64,000 nucleotides of DNA, taken from contig CM040448.1 in the NCBI GenBank assembly GCA_022749755.1, positions 6,508,481-6,572,480 of the forward strand, written 5' to 3'. A program made the position numbers and the translations under genes. Each line of letters opens with the position of its first letter. Within the stretch, counting starts at the first letter, position 1. This DNA is from Azadirachta indica. Its lineage: Eukaryota > Streptophyta > Magnoliopsida > Sapindales > Meliaceae. Below, piece after piece: positions 42,239 to 53,960 of this stretch. The notes below the pieces were generated by a model. It was not told the DNA's origin, searched no databases, and was given only the letters and a program-made list of their open reading frames with translations.

Positions 42239-42653
42239 GTACCCGTTTGGTTTAGTTTTTTCATTGGTCAAAAAAACTTTTTTCAATGATAAAAATCCTT
42301 TTTAAATTTTTAATGTCATTTGTTGACAATAGATAAGAGCTTTTAGAAATAAAAAAACTATTTTCTTTCTATTAGAAAAAGTCTAAAATTTGAGATTTTG
42401 ACAGTTGAGTTTTCCTAACTTTTTTAAAAGGTAAAATTATTTAAAATAACTTTATTTTATTTTAAAAATTCTACATTTTTTTAAAAATAAAACATTAAAA
42501 ATTTATCTATTAAAATAATTATTCAAATTTTTTTAAAAGTTATTTGTGACAACCAAACAATTAATAAACTTTTATTAAAATCTCTACTTATAAAAGATTT
42601 AATAAAGTTTTACTTTATAAAGTTATATTCGAAAAAATATAGCAAACGGACTC
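42239..42653. mobile_element. Tourist-like (PIF/Harbinger) MITE, 415 bp
   Basis: The terminal inverted repeats read GTACCCGTTTGGTTTAGTTT inward from the left and GAGTCCGTTTGCTATATTTT inward from the right. TTA flanks both ends (42236-42238 and 42654-42656), the 3-bp TTA/TAA target duplication of PIF/Harbinger elements. The interior is AT-rich and non-coding. Confidence 0.83.
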
Positions 42654-43261
42654 TTAGCCACTGAAATATGTACTATATATATATTAAACTAATGTCAAAA
42701 TTTTCACTTTTCTATTAAATATTTTAAATTATGGAGTTCTAAATTTTACTTAAGTTTTAAAATTTTGTGTTAATGTTATTAACATTTGTGTAGGATGCTT
42801 TTAAATTTGTGCTAAAAAAATGAAAAATAGGGGTAATAACTTATATCCCTAAAGTTTAGAAAAATAACAAGTCAAGATATAGTTTACTTAATTTTAAGAA
42901 ATTAGTCCTCAATTTGTAATGTCATAATTGTTAATAAAATTATTTGCAATTACAATTTTACCCAGTTGTTGGAAGAAGAACCTGTATTATATTTTTTCAG
43001 CACATTAGAAAGAAAAAAAGAATAGAACAACTTCCTTTCCTATTGTTCCCGATTCATCAATCACCTTTCCAAATTCAAATGCAAATAAACCAAAATGCGC
43101 CATTAATCCTCAATACAATTTCATTAACATAAAACATTTGACTAATCTTTGAAAAATCAAGTTGTGGAAATATAAGTTCATTAGTAATAATCCATAATTC
43201 CAAATTAAAAAAGAATAGAAATGTGGAAAAAAAATCTGATTGTTGTGATTGATGAACACAT
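42654..43261. other. Intergenic DNA between MITE and LTR element
   Basis: No gene supported. The 62-codon open frame at 42944-43132 is unrecognised. Confidence 0.5.
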
Positions 43262-43934
43262 TGTCACGTGTTGGAAATTTGAAGGAATTCCACCGTCATG
43301 CAGCATTTAGAATAGGTGTTGGACACTGCCCAAATAAGTGCTAATTTACCCAAGATCAATTTGTGTTTGATGTGTGTGCCGTGAGATGTGTCAATTTGAT
43401 ACTCAAAGTGAAAGAGATATGGACGAGAGATGCTGCTAAATGGAAGAGAAAATGTGGATTCTTCTTTTCATTCACAAACAATTAAAATATATATTTACAA
43501 ATGGATGGTTATGATCTAATTACATAAGAGCACTATCAATGGCCAATATTATTTCATGTACAAATAATTACATAAATATACAAATATCTCACCTATCACT
43601 ACTAACTCTAATTTTTGGCCTATTGGGTTAAAATACTAAGCAATGGGTTACTTTGCTGCCCTTCATGTTCTGTTTAGCTTGCTTTCCCCTTATGCTAGGT
43701 ATGGTAGGAAACCGAACATACTCTCAACATGCCCTATTCAACCTTGTGCACCTTTCGTCTCACCTATTTCGCTCTCAACTTATTGTTTGTATGGGTATTA
43801 TTCATCTGCGAATAATTACTCTCATTTGAAAAGGTAGGTGAGTCCGAAACTTGAGTGCACTTGTTTCGCAAGTTATGCGTTTTCGTGCTCTTACACTTTC
43901 GGCAGTTCTACTTTCGAACTAGTGGCACGTGACA
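43262..43934 (-). repeat. 3' LTR of the gag-only element
   Basis: Begins TGTCACGTGTTGG and ends CACGTGACA. It aligns along its whole length with 45715-46414, for example the shared stretches 'TTTACCCAAGAT.AATTTGTG', 'GTGAGATGTGTCAATTTGAT' and 'TTCTGTTTAGCTTGCTT'. The two copies have visibly diverged, with small indels, so the insertion is old. Confidence 0.88.
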
Positions 43935-43946
43935 TTCTTCCCCACC
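43935..43946 (-). promoter_or_regulatory. Polypurine tract
   Basis: On the minus strand GGTGGGGAAGAA directly precedes the 3' LTR. It is the expected plus-strand primer and confirms minus orientation. Confidence 0.82.
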
Positions 43947-43999
43947 AAAGTGCTTGATGCCCCTGTCAAGCTTTCTGTCGAGATCTTGAGCTTGTCCTA

Positions 44000-45464
44000 A
44001 TGCATTCTGCTTACTCTTATGCAAACCGACATGAGTTGAGTGGGGTGTTAGATGAGGGAGTACCATCTTGGTTCATCTTTATTGAGCAAGTCTTCGCCTT
44101 GCCTAGAACCTGGAAAGCTGAAAAACACATTACCGCCAATATGAACCTGCTCGATTGGCACCTTGTGTTGATTTCTAGTATCTGTAAACTTTATACACCT
44201 ATCCTCCATGAATGTGAAGGGCAACAATCTGTCGATAAACTCATTATCCAACACAAGCTGGAAGTCGTTCATTGGCACGACCATGAAGTTTATTTTGCCT
44301 TCTTATGTCCTAACTCTGATTCTGTTGTGCGCACTCTTTAGTGTGATGATCTTCAATGTACAAGTAACACGTCCAATTTCGCTCACTCTGCTTGTCACTC
44401 TCCTTACTACCATCTTGTTGCTCATGATGTTTCGATTGCCTCCTCCTAACATGTTAGGGTCTTAACTTGTGAGGTTTACCTCCCTTACTGTTTTGATGGC
44501 CATGCTTGTTTGGGCTTCAGTTCTGATCCTGTTTCAGAGGCTTTTAGCTATGCTTAATTAAGGACTTCGTTGTTGTAATTGCCGAGGTGAGATCTTGCAC
44601 ATTTCGGCATTGCAATTCTTGCTTTGCACATGGGTGCAAGTCATTTAGGAAAAATAGTAATCGGCTTTCCTTCGGCATTTCGGTGATGTCGAGTATGAGC
44701 GAGTTGTATTCCCATATATTCGGCTATTGATCCCTGCTATCTAAGTCCTTGAAGCTTCCGAATCGCCGCCTCCTCAACATTTTTGGGGTAGAATTGTCGC
44801 TCTAACTCCCTATTGAATGCTTCCCAAGTATCAATTCAGCATAAACCTCTCTCTATTTCCATATGTTGACGTCTCCACTATAATGTCGCATCACCATCAA
44901 AATAGAGTGTTGCAGAATTGATTCAGAGCCTATCTTTATGTATATGAACCATGTAGAAGTAGCTCGATTATCTATGGGAAAGAGTCGATTTCTTTAGCGT
45001 CCCACTTTCTTGAAAACTTGGGTGGATCCAGAACTTTTAACTCTTAGCACGCTGCTAGTAGCGGCACTCGAAGCGATGGCGATTTTACCCAATGTGAGGT
45101 CTTGCCGAACCTCTGCTAATTTTTCCTTGATAGAACCCAACTCAACATTAACTTTCTCCCAAAATTCTTCCGTGGCCAGCCTTATAGAATTCGCAAATGC
45201 ATCGAAAGCATGTTAGAGTCGGCTTTTGACACTGGTAGCATTAATTTTTGCCTCACTCTGACCCACTCAGTCATCTAGCTTGTCTAAGCGCTCATGAATG
45301 TCACCCAAGGAAAGCTCAACTCTCGCCAATCTAGCATCAAATGAGCTCACTATCTCCTTAGGCAAAGCTCTCTCTTTTCCTACTCTCTTTGAGCCTTGAA
45401 CACACTTACGATCCTTTTGCACAACTTTCACAACACCATTAGCCTTAATATCCTTAGTTGCCAT
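44000..45464 (-). pseudogene. Gypsy-type gag and partial protease pseudogene
   Basis: From 45464 the minus strand reads MATKDIKANGVVKVVQKDRK, then a charged helical region typical of gypsy gag N-termini (to 45267). The capsid-like part follows with several stops ('EYNSLILDITEMP', 'FLNDLHPCAKQELQCRNVQD'). A zinc knuckle CX2CX3HX4C at about 44331-44369 has its second cysteine changed to Tyr (TAC). The last open part (44284-44048) resembles the C-terminal half of a gypsy protease domain ('DFQLVLDNEFIDRL', 'PFTFMEDRCIKF'). Coding similarity stops about 70 bases before the polypurine tract. Stops and shifts make it non-functional. Confidence 0.8.
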
Positions 45465-45698
45465 AATTTATATTCACAACCAAACTTCCCAACACAACAC
45501 AAAATTGACAACAATTCAACCAACAACCAGCAAGCCACAGCTCACAATCACAATAACAACCAAGTTTACAAACCTAAAAATTTTAGCCATAACACCATAG
45601 CTAAAATTTCTATAATTTATGGTTTCTAGCTAGCGTAATCTTCCAAAATAAGTGGGAATAAGTTGCAAAGATGATTACCACACAAACCTACACAAGTT

Positions 45699-45711
45699 TG
45701 CTTTGATACCA
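45699..45711 (-). promoter_or_regulatory. Primer-binding site of the gag-only element
   Basis: On the minus strand TGGTATCAAAGCA lies three bases inside the 5' LTR. It matches the 3' end of initiator-Met tRNA with one change. Confidence 0.85.
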
Positions 45712-45714
45712 CAC

Positions 45715-46414
45715 TGTCATGTGCTGGAAATTTAAAGGAATTTCAACTCCGTATGACACTTAGAATAGATGTTGAACACTAATCAAGTAAGCCCTAATTT
45801 ACCCAAGATTAATTTGTGTTTGGTGTGTGTTTTAATTTTTCGTGAGATGTGTCAATTTGATGCTTAAAGTGAAAGCAAAAATGGTGAAGAGAGATGGATG
45901 AGAGATGTTGCTAAGTGGAAGAGAAAATATGGATTCTTCTTTCATTCACAAACAATTACAATATACATTTACAAATGGATGGCCATGACCTAATTACATA
46001 AAGCATTATCAATGGCCAAGATTATTTCATGTTCAAATAATTATATAAATATACAAATATCTCACCTATCAACATTAACTCTAATTTTTGGCTTATTCGT
46101 TTACAATATTAAGCAAGCCATATTAGGTTACTTTGCTAACGCTCATGTTCTGTTTAGCTTGCTTACCCCTTGTGCTAGGTGTGGTAGGAAACCGAGCACG
46201 CTCTTGACACCCCCACTCAACCTCGCGCGCTTTTTGTCTCATCTATTTTGCTCTTGACTTACTGTTCGCATGGGGTACTGTTCATCCACGAATAGTTGCT
46301 TGCGTTCGAAAGGGCAGGTGAGTTTGAAACTTAAGCACAATTGTTCTGTGAATTGCATGCTCTTATGCTCTTGCATTTTTGGGGGTTCCGTTTCCAAACC
46401 GGCGGCACATGACA
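45715..46414 (-). repeat. 5' LTR of the gag-only element
   Basis: Partner of 43262-43934, with the same terminal TGTCAYGTG...CACATGACA. It is ~27 bases longer through small indels. Confidence 0.88.
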
Positions 46415-46450
46415 ACATGCTAAGTTGGAATGGTAGTTGTTAACTAAACA

Positions 46451-47300
46451 TGTTAAGTTGGAAATCCCGACTAGTGATTTGCTGTATTAAATTTAGCAAG
46501 TTATATTATTATTTCCTTCTCAAAGTTTGTTACTAGGTATTTTTTCTAATTGTAATATAGAATTTTTCAAAACTCTATATAAATACTTAGCTTATGTATA
46601 TTGCATATTCAAGATTAGAGTCTTTACTAAGAATAATAAAATAGCTCTTTATTTTTAGAATTTTCTATAAGATTTTTTGTCACTTTCTTAGTTGTCAAAC
46701 ACTTAATCGCTAATTATTTTCTAAAAGTGAAAAATTGTAGTCCACAATCTAGCTTTTATCAGAGCTTTAGTTTTTGATAATGATCTGGTTTTTTATCATC
46801 TTATACTATTAGATGCTGAGGACAACTTACTTGCTGTGACTATTGTAGAAAAAAACTACTGTGACTTTATATGATGTACATGTAAGTCTTTTGATATATG
46901 AATGTAGATCATAGCAATAGAACTCATTTATAACAGCTAATGTGCAAGGCAACTATGTACCTAATTATGTATAGAAAAATTATTTTTAGAAGAAAAATGG
47001 AGGAGATAATGGTGGTAACTATAATAATCAAGGTATTAATGTTTCTAATTTTGGATTTCGTGGTGGAGGTAGAGGAAATAACCAAGGAGGTTTAAATTGT
47101 TTTAGAAATAGAAGAAATAACAAATCTCAATCTCAAAATTGTTTCAAGTTGAATCATATAGTTGCAATATGCTTCTATAGGTATAATAAAGATTATGTTC
47201 CTAAAACAAACCCTATTCAACAACAATAAGGCATTTTGAAGCAATTTTATCAACAAGGCTACGAAACCAGTTTCCAAAGAAATCATGTTTCCAAAAAACT
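46451..47300 (+). mobile_element. Copia fragment: LTR, PBS remnant and 3' part of gag
   Basis: An LTR-like segment (about 46451-46746) starts TGTTAAGTTGG, contains TATA-like 'CTATATAAATACTT' and ends CA. It is followed by 'TTATCAGAGCTTTAG' (about 46757-46771), a primer-binding site with its first bases changed. Gag follows with frameshifts: a phrase like 'QGNYVPNYV' appears at about 46950-46977. A Gly/Asn/Arg-rich tail (about 46990-47110) leads to a degraded zinc knuckle ending at about 47170, where the second Cys is missing. The remaining domains are absent. Confidence 0.72.
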
Positions 47301-47599
47301 ATACAATTCGAGCTTCAAAGCGAGTAGATTTTCCGCTTTGAGCACACAATCTATCGTAAGTTTATTTTCAAACTTTACAACCCAAAATGCATCTTCTTAG
47401 TTAAGGAGACCCAAGACTTATAACCCACTCAAGTCTCACTCTTGCTAGTGATGTGAGATGTGGTAATCTCCTTATGCTTCCTATTTCTTTTTGGACCCCA
47501 CATTTTCATAAAGGGATTAATATGATAGTCACTTATAGTAGAACATCCCATACATTGGGTTGCAAGCTTGCTCTAAAACCAAATATGACAATCTGGGCT
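47301..47599. other. Unassigned spacer
   Basis: Between the copia fragment and pararetrovirus-like DNA. No gene or repeat structure recognised. Confidence 0.45.
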
Positions 47600-48400
47600 T
47601 AAAATCGAATATATATTGTCCATTGAGTATATAGTTGGTTGTGGATTTGTTTTTGGGCTTTGTAACCCACAACAAGTATTTAAGTTAAACAAACATAAGG
47701 CTTATAACTTAGTTCAATTTTATCATCCAATTCCTAGAAGAACTGATCTCTTGAAAAGGATAGCTTCTGCCAGATATTACTCAAAAGTTTTGATATAAAA
47801 TTAGGATTCTGAAAAAGAGTATAAAATAGAAGGATAGGCATAACACAACCTTCATAGTACCATATTAACCACTATGAATGAAATGTCATGCCTTTTGGTT
47901 TAAAAAATGCTCTACTAGAGTTTTAGTATGAGATGGATAAGCTATATAAGCCTATATTAGAATTTTGTCTAGTACACATTGAAGATTACCAAAAATGAGG
48001 AGGATTATGCTAATCGTCTTCAATAGTTCAAGTATTTGACATAAAAGCATGATTTGGCATTATCTAAATCCAAAATGAAGATTGGTCTTGAAGAAATAGT
48101 TTTTTGAGATTGCATATAAAAAATGCGCATTTCCTCAACCACATATAGTTGAAAAAAATGTGCCAATTCCTGGAAAAGCTAATAGGGAAAAAACAAATAT
48201 AATAGTTATTGGGAATCATCAATCATGCTATAAACCATGTTAAAAATTTTACAAAGATGACAAGTTAGATTGCTAGACACTTTGAAAAGGGAAACCCTGT
48301 ATGTTCGATAAAAGCAACCAAAGCTGTCAATTAGTTCCACTTTTGAAGATTCTAGAAATGGGATAGCTCATCCTCATAACAGTTGCCGGTGAACATTATT
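47600..48400 (+). pseudogene. Endogenous pararetrovirus-like reverse transcriptase fragment
   Basis: The plus strand encodes a degraded Caulimoviridae-type reverse transcriptase spread over more than one frame with many stops. Recognisable parts include the segment just before the catalytic box ('MPFGLK'-like, about 47890), the catalytic box itself, where the usual aspartate pair reads as Glu-Asp, and the region after it up to about 48390. It is broken and cannot give an active enzyme. A gypsy origin is the alternative. The protease-type sequence downstream favours a pararetrovirus. Confidence 0.6.
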
Positions 48401-48559
48401 GAGGTACAATATTCATTAAAGATAATTATGGGTATAGGAGAAACGGGACTCATATGACCCTACAAGTAATGTAATATAAGTGTGTTCTAGATGATGTGAC
48501 ATAAAGACTGTATTATTAGGATATGAGATGTAAATGAGATTCCTTAGAGATAAAACAAA

Positions 48560-49930
48560 CGGCTCAAAACCTGCTACCTGTTATAAATATGCAAAAGAAG
48601 ATAAATAATCCTAACATAGATGAAGGACTTAGAAGGCAAATAATGCAAGTATTGTTTACAAATAGCTCAGAAGAAGTATTGTTCTCTGAAGATTTTGAAG
48701 ATGATATTGCTTTAACCTTAGAAGAATTAAAAGTGGAAAATGAGTGTGACCTTGAAGGTCCTTGTCAATGTAGACCTTATAATGCTAATCTTCAGATGCA
48801 AGGATTGCATATTATTATCTTAACAAAGAAAGAAAGTCTTGGATATTATAGAAAAAAATCCAAGATCTATTTGAAAAAAAAATTGCAATAGCTAAAAAAG
48901 AAAAGAAGGAAAAGAAATTGGGGGTTTTAACCATTGTGGAACCTTACTCTTTTAAAAATATAGTCAAAAGAGTTAAAACCCTCAATAAATAGAGAGAATC
49001 AACTCTTTCAGAGTTACAAAAAGGACTCAAGGAAACAAAAGTAAAGGTGAAAGAACTTAGAAATCGCATATAACTTCTAGAATTAGCAAATTATATAGAA
49101 TTGTCAGAAAATAATTTATCAGACAATGATGAAGCTAGTATACAAGAAATTCTTAAAGAATTTCCTAAGGATGAACCATCTACCTCTCAACAGTTAGAAC
49201 CCTTTTTAGTTGCAAAAATCAATGAAATAAAATTTATTAATACTATTAAACAGGTACAGACCTTAAATTATATATACATGCTACTTTGGTAATTAATCAA
49301 GAATTTATTATTGATATTCAAGTACTAGTCAAATTCGGCAAGGAATTAGATTGCACCAAAGAAGGGTTAATACTGACAAATATTTTAAAAAAACTACTTG
49401 GGTGTTAAACACCACTAGTGGAGAAAAATTATTAATTCAATATAAATTCCCAAAAGCAACCTTTTGCTCTAAAGGACTTTGTATTAGATATCCCTTCATA
49501 TTTATAAAGAATCTTGAATCTACAATTATTCTTAAATAAGATTTTTTATGTAAACTATTTCCACTTAAAGTCACTGAAATGGGAATAAAAGCTGACAAGG
49601 GAGATGGAGTGTTTAAATTAACTTTTGTAGACAAACCACAAACTACAAAGATTAATAATCTTAAAAGGCATACATGATACAAGAAAATATTTTTATTCTT
49701 TTTAAAAGAAGAGGTAGATTACAAAAGGATTGAAGAACAACATCAATTTGAAAAAAATTCAGAGAAAAATCCAAGAGTTACAAAATCCTCGCCAATAACA
49801 TGACAAGACCTAACAGCAAATATAATAACAAACCCTAAGATTTTTCCTCAAGACGCAAGTTTAATGAGTCTTGACCAAATACCTATCTAAATAAGAACTA
49901 AGACTATAGTTGCTCAAAAGCCACACCAAA
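48560..49930 (+). pseudogene. Endogenous pararetrovirus-like polyprotein fragment (post-capsid region and protease)
   Basis: An open stretch (48589-48891) rich in acidic and lysine residues is followed by a coiled-coil-like linker (about 48990-49170). An aspartic protease region of the type found in plant caulimovirids follows (about 49250-49700), recognised by 'TKYFKKTTWVLN' and the conserved spacing after it. The protease active-site D-S/T-G triplet is not intact. Stops and shifts occur at about 49050, 49290 and 49538. The fragment ends where gypsy LTR sequence begins (about 49960), before its RT would start. It is a genomic fossil; nothing suggests that an intact virus is present. Confidence 0.65.
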
Positions 49931-49959
49931 AATTTTTAAGAACCACTCAAGAATGTAGG

Positions 49960-50356
49960 TGATAAGTTTGGTTGCTTTTAACGCCACAAGAAATTAAAAT
50001 TTGATAAGCTCAAATATAAGAATTTGTAAAGAATCACTCAATACTCAAATTGCTTGTACTTCATGTTACACATTTGAACCTTTATATAAGCTTTTACAAA
50101 AGAAAATGTTAGAGGTTATGGCAATAAACCTACCTAACAATTGACAAACTAATACAACTTTAAGACTTTGAAAATACAAATTTCAAACATAGCAATGTAA
50201 ACAATAACATCATACATATATGATGTAAGCAATGACAGCATATGCATTTTTATGTAAAAAATAACATTATACATATATAATGTATGTGATTACATTATTT
50301 TAAGATTTTTAAAATTACACAAGTGGACTAGAATTTTTTCGGACATTTCTGTGTCA
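49960..50356 (-). repeat. 3' LTR of the gypsy element (approximate)
   Basis: Plus-strand limits TGATAAG (49960) and GTGTCA (50356) give a TG...CA repeat. A pyrimidine tract ATCCTCTTT follows at 50357, the complement of a polypurine tract. There is no intact partner LTR in the window, so the borders are inferred. Confidence 0.5.
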
Positions 50357-50470
50357 ATCCTCTTTAGCTCCAATTACTTAAATAATGCTCACTGAGCTGA
50401 ATTCTTCGGGTTGTGTTTCTTGAATTGCATTTGAGTCCCATATCTTTTTAATTAATCCATTTAAGGTAAT

Positions 50471-52450
50471 TTACAATTCCTTGACTCTAACTCTTATGAT
50501 TGGTTCATTTGGCAAGCTTAGTGGATCATATGAATACTGCCCTTGAATGCCTCCAACCTTATATGTGAGTTTCTCCTCTTGTATGCATGGTTGTGCAACT
50601 TCATTTGCATCATTCTCCCTCTCTTGAAAAGGATTTGTCCTCAAATCATTACCTGCATCGAAAAGAGATAAGTTAGAATCATTAAAGCTTGCATTAACCC
50701 CATACTCAACTGGTAATTCAAGCTTGTAAGCATTGTCATTGATGCGTTCCACTACTCAAAATGGGTCATCACCCCTTAGTAGAAGTTTAAAATGTCTTTG
50801 CTCTGGAAAACAATCCTTCCTTATATATAGCAAAACCTAGTCTTTTGGTTCAAAGACCACCTTCTTGCGTCCCTTATTAGCTTGCTTAGCATATTGCTCC
50901 GTCCGTTGTTCTATGTGCTACTTTGCTTTCTCATGAACCTAATTAATAAAAACAACTTTCTTCTTGCCATCTAAATTAACACGTTTGCTCATAGGTAAAG
51001 GAGTCAGTAAATTAAAAACATAGACAATCTCAAAAGGTAAAAACTTAGTTGCAAAATGAACATAACGATTATAAGCAAATTCAACATACGACAAGCAATC
51101 TTCCTAAGTTTTCAAGTTCTTTTGTATGATAGTACGCAATAAAGTAGACAAGGTTCTATTCACTACTTCGGTTTGACCATTTGTTTGTAGGTAATGAGTA
51201 GTAGAAAATAATAATTTAGTTCCCAACTTTCTCCATAATGTCTTCCAAAAATAACTTAAGAACTTTACGTCTCGATTAGAGACAATAGTTTTGAGCATGC
51301 CATGCAACCTAACAACCTTCTTGGAAAACAAATCAGTTATATGTGATGCATCATCAATTTTATGACACGTAATAAAGTGTGCTATCTTAAAAAACCTATC
51401 AACAACCACAAAAACTGAGACTCTTCCCCTTTCTGGCCTAAGTAATCCTAAAACAAAATTTAAAAATATTGACCCAAGGTGTACTAGGAATAGGAAGTTG
51501 TTTATATAATTCATGTGGTAACTGCCCAAACTTAGCTTGTCTACAAGTAGGGCATGTAGCCAAATCCTTTCTACATCATGTTTCATATATAGCCAAAAGA
51601 AATGCTTATGCAATACGTCTAAAGTTTTAGCTACCCCAAAGTGACCCATCAAACCACTACTATGTACTTTTCAAACAAGTAATTCTCGTAATTATGAATA
51701 TGGAAAACATAATTTATTTTCTTGAAATAGGAAACTATCATGCAAATAGAACTTCCCACATGCCTCTTTAGTACAATTTTTAACCAAGTCACTAAAATAT
51801 AGTCCATTATATACAACTATTTAATGTACTAAAATCCAAGCAATTTAGCAACAAGGGTTGAAAGTAAAGCGTACTTGCGTGATAATGCATCACAACTATA
51901 TTTTTCTTACGTTGTTTATATTTAATCACATAGAGGAATGTCCTAATGAACTCCACCCATTTGGCATGGCGTCTGTTAATTTATGCTGCACTTTTAAATG
52001 CTTCAAAAATTCATGATTTGTATGAATCACAAACTCTTTCAGCTAAAGGCAATGGTACCAAGTCTCTAAAGTTCGAACTAATGTATATAATTCTTTATCA
52101 TAAGTGGGATAGTTTAAAGTTGCCCCACTTATTTTCTCACTAAAGTATGCAATCAGTCTTCCCTCTTACATCAATATGGCTTCGATTCTTGTACCTAAAG
52201 CATCACACTCAATTTCAAATGTTTTAGCAAAGTTCGGTAAAACAAGTGAAGGTACATTAATCAATTAGTCATTTTTTTTTTAATGAGTTTGAATGCCTTT
52301 TTTTGTTCTTCTCCTCATTGAAACTGAACGTTCTTCTTGATGACTTCGATTAAGGGTGCAGCTATGCTATAAAATCTTGAATAAAGCGTCGATAAAAGTT
52401 GGCCAAACCATAGAAACTTCTTACCTGATTCACTGAAATAGGCATTGGCC
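50471..52450 (-). pseudogene. Gypsy RNase H and integrase pseudogene
   Basis: The integrase zinc-binding N-terminus is recognisable ('MMGHFGVAKTLDVLHKHFF', about 51590-51652), but its two cysteines are lost. The core (51104-51500) keeps the catalytic Asp in 'VVVDRF', the Asp in 'SNRDVKF' and the Glu in 'QTNGQTEVVNRT'. The C-terminal part (50471-50752) contains 'INDNAYKLELP', the usual gypsy integrase tail, with a stop codon at its end. RNase H (about 51700-52450) is heavily damaged. Stops separate the blocks. Confidence 0.87.
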
Positions 52451-53960
52451 TTTCTTAAATCACCTTAACCTTTTCCTCATTAATTTTAATCCCTTTAGCA
52501 CTTGCAACAAAACCAACAAACATAAGCTTATCTGTGTAAAAGGTACAAGTTTTAAGACTCGCAAATAACTTTTCTTTCCTTAAAACCTCTAAAACAAGTT
52601 TTAAGTGTTCAACATGATCGCCTATACTTTTGCTATAAATCAAGATATCATCAGAGTAGACAACTACGAATTTGCCAATGAAAGCATGCAAAACACGGTT
52701 CATATGTCTCATGAAAGTACTACGTGCATTAGTTAATCTAAAAGGCATAACTAACCATATTTTATTTTAAATGTAATTTTCCACTCATTGCCTTCCTTTA
52801 TTCTATTATGATGGTATCGACTCTGAAGATCAATTTTAAAAAACACACAAGACCTATGCAATTCATCTAACATGTCATCTAATCGAGGAATGGGATGACA
52901 ATACTTAATTATAATATTATTGATAGCTTAGTAATCGACATACATTCTCCATGTTCCATCCTTCTTAGGCACTAATAACACAAGAACTGCACAAAGACTC
53001 ATGCTCACTAACATACCCATTTTCCATCAACTTGTTAACTTGCTGTTGAAGTTCCTTTGTCACCTCGAGGTTACTTCTATAGGCTGGTCAGTTTGAAATT
53101 GTTGCGCCAGGTATAAAATCAATTGATGTTTAATTCCTCAAATTGGAGGTAAACAAAGAGGCACCTCCTTGCGAAAAACATCATTAAATTCCTACAAAAG
53201 AAAAACAATACTGCTCGATAAGGATCCGACAAGATCGTTAGTATACAAAAAGGTCTCCTTTTATAAAAGAACTATAAAGGATTATTATGAAAGTAAAGCT
53301 CTCTATCTCTCTTTTTTTTTTTTTGACAATGAAATTGTATTTTTTTCTCTCTTTCACATACCAATGTTGCTACTCTCTCTTTTTTCCTCTCACTCTCTTT
53401 CACATTTTTGCCTTTCTCTTTTTTTTTTTCTCTTTTCACTCGCTTTTGCATATTTAATTAGTTTTCGAGAACTTGTTTTGGAATCAATCGTACAACTGAT
53501 ATAGGTTACTTTTTGATAGAAAAAGAGTATCTATCGATGAAACCGTTATATGTGACTTGTCGATCGTACTGTCATAATCTACTCAATAGGATGTGACATG
53601 CATGCATAGGTATCATGTCGCAAAGCACCTCATCCTCATACTTGCCAACGAAAAACACCACCAATACTTGTTTTGTTACCTTAATTTCTCCATAATTGTT
53701 TAGCCATTGAAACAGTACGGTCGTGAATGTTTCGTGATAAGTAATGATAATTTCTCAATTAATTCAGTGTTGGCCACATTGGTATAACTTCTACCATCAA
53801 TGATAATGCTGTAAACTTTGTAGTTAACGAAACACCAAGTATAAAACAAGTTCTTCCGCTGATTATTTTCTTCTTTTTTAAATTGTGCACGAATGATTCT
53901 CCTTCCACAGCATATTGCCCTTCGTAGGTGTCTTCAAGAGGTGGCATGTCTTATATTTCG
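52451..53960 (-). pseudogene. Gypsy protease-reverse transcriptase pseudogene
   Basis: The RT palm (52455-52748) has '[12 protein letters not shown]', the catalytic box [13 protein letters not shown] and '[12 protein letters not shown]'. The N-terminal part of RT is at about 52750-53100 with several stops. A Lys/Glu-rich linker (about 53280-53450), encoded by the pyrimidine-rich plus strand, separates it from protease-like sequence at about 53560-53950 ('MPPLEDTYEGQYAVEGE'). The low-complexity linker is normal for this type of gypsy polyprotein and is not an insertion. Confidence 0.85.

Larger units (their letters stand above)
43262..46414 (-). mobile_element. Non-autonomous LTR element with gag and protease only (TR-GAG-like)
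   Basis: Two similar direct repeats of ~0.7 kb, each starting TGTCAYGTG and ending CAYRTGACA, bound a 1.8-kb interior. On the minus strand the order is 5' LTR (45715-46414), primer-binding site, gag, gag zinc knuckle, a piece of protease, polypurine tract and 3' LTR (43262-43934). No RT, RNase H or integrase remains, and there is no space for them. ACAT flanks both ends (43258-43261 and 46415-46418) as a partial target duplication. Gag and protease resemble Ty3/gypsy. The arrangement fits the described TR-GAG class, which depends on relatives for replication. The reading frame is now broken. Confidence 0.85.

Noticed and set aside
45010..45216. Plus-strand 68-codon open frame in the gag-only element
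   Set aside because: It is the antisense of the gag coding region on the minus strand.
53280..53460. Pyrimidine-rich low-complexity insert in the gypsy element
   Set aside because: On the minus strand it encodes the Lys/Glu-rich linker normal for this type of gypsy polyprotein.
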